The position numbers were made by a program, and so were the translations under genes. DNA of 15,531 nt, from contig CAYQPF010000114.1 in NCBI GenBank assembly GCA_964419225.1, positions 1 through 15,531 on the forward strand, in the 5' to 3' direction. The notes below the pieces were generated by a model. It saw only the letters and a program-made list of their open reading frames with translations. It made no database searches and was not told the DNA's origin. The stretch's first letter is position 1. Every line of letters begins with the position of its first letter. The DNA is from CAYQPF01 sp964419225 (GTDB lineage Bacteria; Cloacimonadota; Cloacimonadia; Cloacimonadales; CAYQPF01). Of this stretch, positions 14,333 to 15,531 are shown one piece after another.

Positions 14333-14469
14333 TTAATCCCGAACTGTGCAGTAGAATCTTTACAATCTGGCTGAAGCTAGTGAATTTGAAGGACTTACAA
14401 TCTCACTCACCATATATTTATTATATAACCTCGTTCGATTGCAAACCTCTACTGCACAATCCGGGTTAA
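14333..14469 (+). mobile_element. MITE-like element, copy 3 (137 bp)
   Basis: Nearly identical to copy 2 through GAACTGTGCAGTAGA, CTGGCTGAAGCTAGTGAATT, ATATATTTATTATATAACC and CTACTGCACAATCCGGGTTAA. It lacks exactly one 36-bp unit between the two TTGCAAACCT repeats seen in copy 2. The right TTAA border (14466-14469) supplies the TAA stop codon of the neighbouring beta-barrel gene. TTAATTA occurs just outside the left end (14325-14331) and at the right border (14466-14472), so target duplication may be longer than TTAA. Confidence 0.85.
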
Positions 14470-15531
14470 TTATCCAAAAACTTCCAGTAAATTGTCAGGA
14501 AAGGTTGTTGGAAATGGAGTCCGACTCTGAAGGTTTCAGTAGGGGCGAAAGTCAGGCCGAAATCCAGGTCAAATTCTTTTCTTTGTCCTTTATCATTAGA
14601 CATCATGAAACCGTTTTCGATATATTGGTTAGTAGATTGTCCAAAAGTCAGGTATCTGTTACCCGGATCATAGAAGATTTCAGAGATGAACTTGATTCTA
14701 CGGGTGAGGTCATAATCAACACCGACAAAAGCTCTGTAAGCATTGAAATTATTACTCCCGAAGCCACCTGTAAACTGGTGAATATTGCTATCCTTATCCA
14801 GATAAAATTTCTGAGGTTTGCTAAACAATAATTCATTACAGAGCATACCGGTATGGAATGACCAGTTTCCTCTTCCACTGCTGAGAGGCATACGTTTACT
14901 ATAAACAAGGGCAGCTTGCCAGTAGAATTTCTTAGAATTACCGTACATCTTTTCTAAAGTCTCGTCGGTGGTCATGCCATCAATTTCGAGTTGTTTTTCA
15001 TCATAGTATTTGGCGTATTCATTGATCATATTATGATTAGAGAAAAGGGAGACTTCGAGGGAGACATTATTCCGGATCGCACCTTCTGCTTTATTCATAA
15101 GGACAAAGCGGGGGGAGAGGTTAATGTCACCGGAGAAATTATTAGGTAATCTGGAGAATACCTGAAGTTCTTCTGTAAAGCCATAACCCATGGACAAGCC
15201 TGTGATATAGAAGGTATAGGGTTGAAGGACAAAGGCAGTGGGGTCGAGAAAGAGGGAGGTTATTTGTTCAGCACCGGCAAAGAAGCGTTTTTGGTTGAGT
15301 CTGGCTTCGAGTTTACCGCCGAAGAATCTGTCCATTTTTTCGATTTGGGTTTTGGAGACCTGGATTCTGCCGTATTTGTTTTTAATAGTAACGGTGTAGG
15401 CGTCTTCACCCATGAGTTTTCCCTGTAAGTTGGAACCGTCTTTTTTCTGGATGACAACGGTTTCTTCCAGGATTTCGCTAAACGGAAGCATCAGAGTGCC
15501 TTCAGTAGTTTCCAGAACTACGTTACCTTTT
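14466..15531 (-). CDS. Predicted outer-membrane beta-barrel protein with N-terminal SH3-like repeats (5' partial)
   Basis: 354 residues are visible. The frame stays open upstream of the ATG at 15491 to the window edge (KGNVVLETTEGTL precedes it), so that ATG is probably internal. The visible N-terminus has two similar short beta-motifs, NVVLETTEGTLMLPFSEI and VVIQKKDGSNLQGKL...VSKTQIEKM, which look like small SH3/Sm-fold repeats. From about residue 80 the sequence has alternating hydrophobic and aromatic strands with short polar turns (LQPYTFYITGLSMGYGF, FWQAALVY-like, NAYRAFVGVDYDLTRRIKFISEIFYD, RVGLHFQQPFLTIYWKF), as in outer-membrane barrels or porin-like proteins. It ends YWKFLDN, close to but not exactly a terminal aromatic beta-signal. 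The family is not recognised. The TAA stop lies in the TTAA border of the MITE. Confidence 0.7.
   Translation of the reverse strand, partial: KGNVVLETTEGTLMLPFSEILEETVVIQKKDGSNLQGKLMGEDAYTVTIKNKYGRIQVSKTQIEKMDRFFGGKLEARLNQKRFFAGAEQITSLFLDPTAFVLQPYTFYITGLSMGYGFTEELQVFSRLPNNFSGDINLSPRFVLMNKAEGAIRNNVSLEVSLFSNHNMINEYAKYYDEKQLEIDGMTTDETLEKMYGNSKKFYWQAALVYSKRMPLSSGRGNWSFHTGMLCNELLFSKPQKFYLDKDSNIHQFTGGFGSNNFNAYRAFVGVDYDLTRRIKFISEIFYDPGNRYLTFGQSTNQYIENGFMMSNDKGQRKEFDLDFGLTFAPTETFRVGLHFQQPFLTIYWKFLDN

Overview
The window looks like chromosomal DNA from a moderately AT-rich, Gram-negative anaerobe. The support is a signal-peptide-bearing multidomain surface protein, a predicted outer-membrane beta-barrel, sigma70-like promoters (TTGACA, 17 bp, TAnnTT), strong Shine-Dalgarno sites, and long intergenic stretches full of small palindromes and short tandem repeats. 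This style recalls Candidatus Cloacimonadota and neighbouring FCB-group genomes. That placement is inference from style; nothing here is a taxonomic marker.

From left to right: (1) 1-1204 is non-coding and holds a REP-like palindrome, a degenerate copy of a TTAA-bordered MITE-like repeat, and a perfect 13-bp inverted repeat. (2) 1205-3656, minus strand, is a two-gene operon. A ParA/Soj-type ATPase is translationally overlapped with a 530-aa partner made of an N/S/T-rich disordered region, a winged-helix-like domain and a helical C-terminus. The partner's DNA carries reiterated CGTTATTG octamers. (3) 3924-7018, minus strand, is a second operon: promoter, full-length transketolase, 6-phosphofructokinase (stop and SD fused, tightly coupled) and a terminator-like hairpin. 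It links the non-oxidative pentose-phosphate pathway to glycolysis. (4) 7063-8488 is a repeat island without a convincing gene: a MITE copy, six arrays of one heptamer (CAGKNGK), 8-, 9-, 10- and 40-bp tandem repeats, and two diverged copies of a palindromic repeat. (5) 8489-14035, plus strand, encodes a 1848-aa secreted protein with PKD, three LamG-like, two Ig-like, one carboxypeptidase-regulatory-like, one MAM/adhesin-like and four FN3 domains. (6) 14036-14469 holds hairpin repeats and the third MITE copy. (7) 14466-15531, minus strand, is the 3' part of a predicted beta-barrel gene whose 5' end lies outside the window.

The best candidates for something undescribed are the ParA plus disordered winged-helix partner pair, which has no recognisable parS but has internal octamer iterations and an unusual flanking non-coding region, and the three-copy MITE family with a remnant terminus inside the transketolase promoter. 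The metabolic genes are ordinary apart from the mixed active-site signature of the phosphofructokinase.
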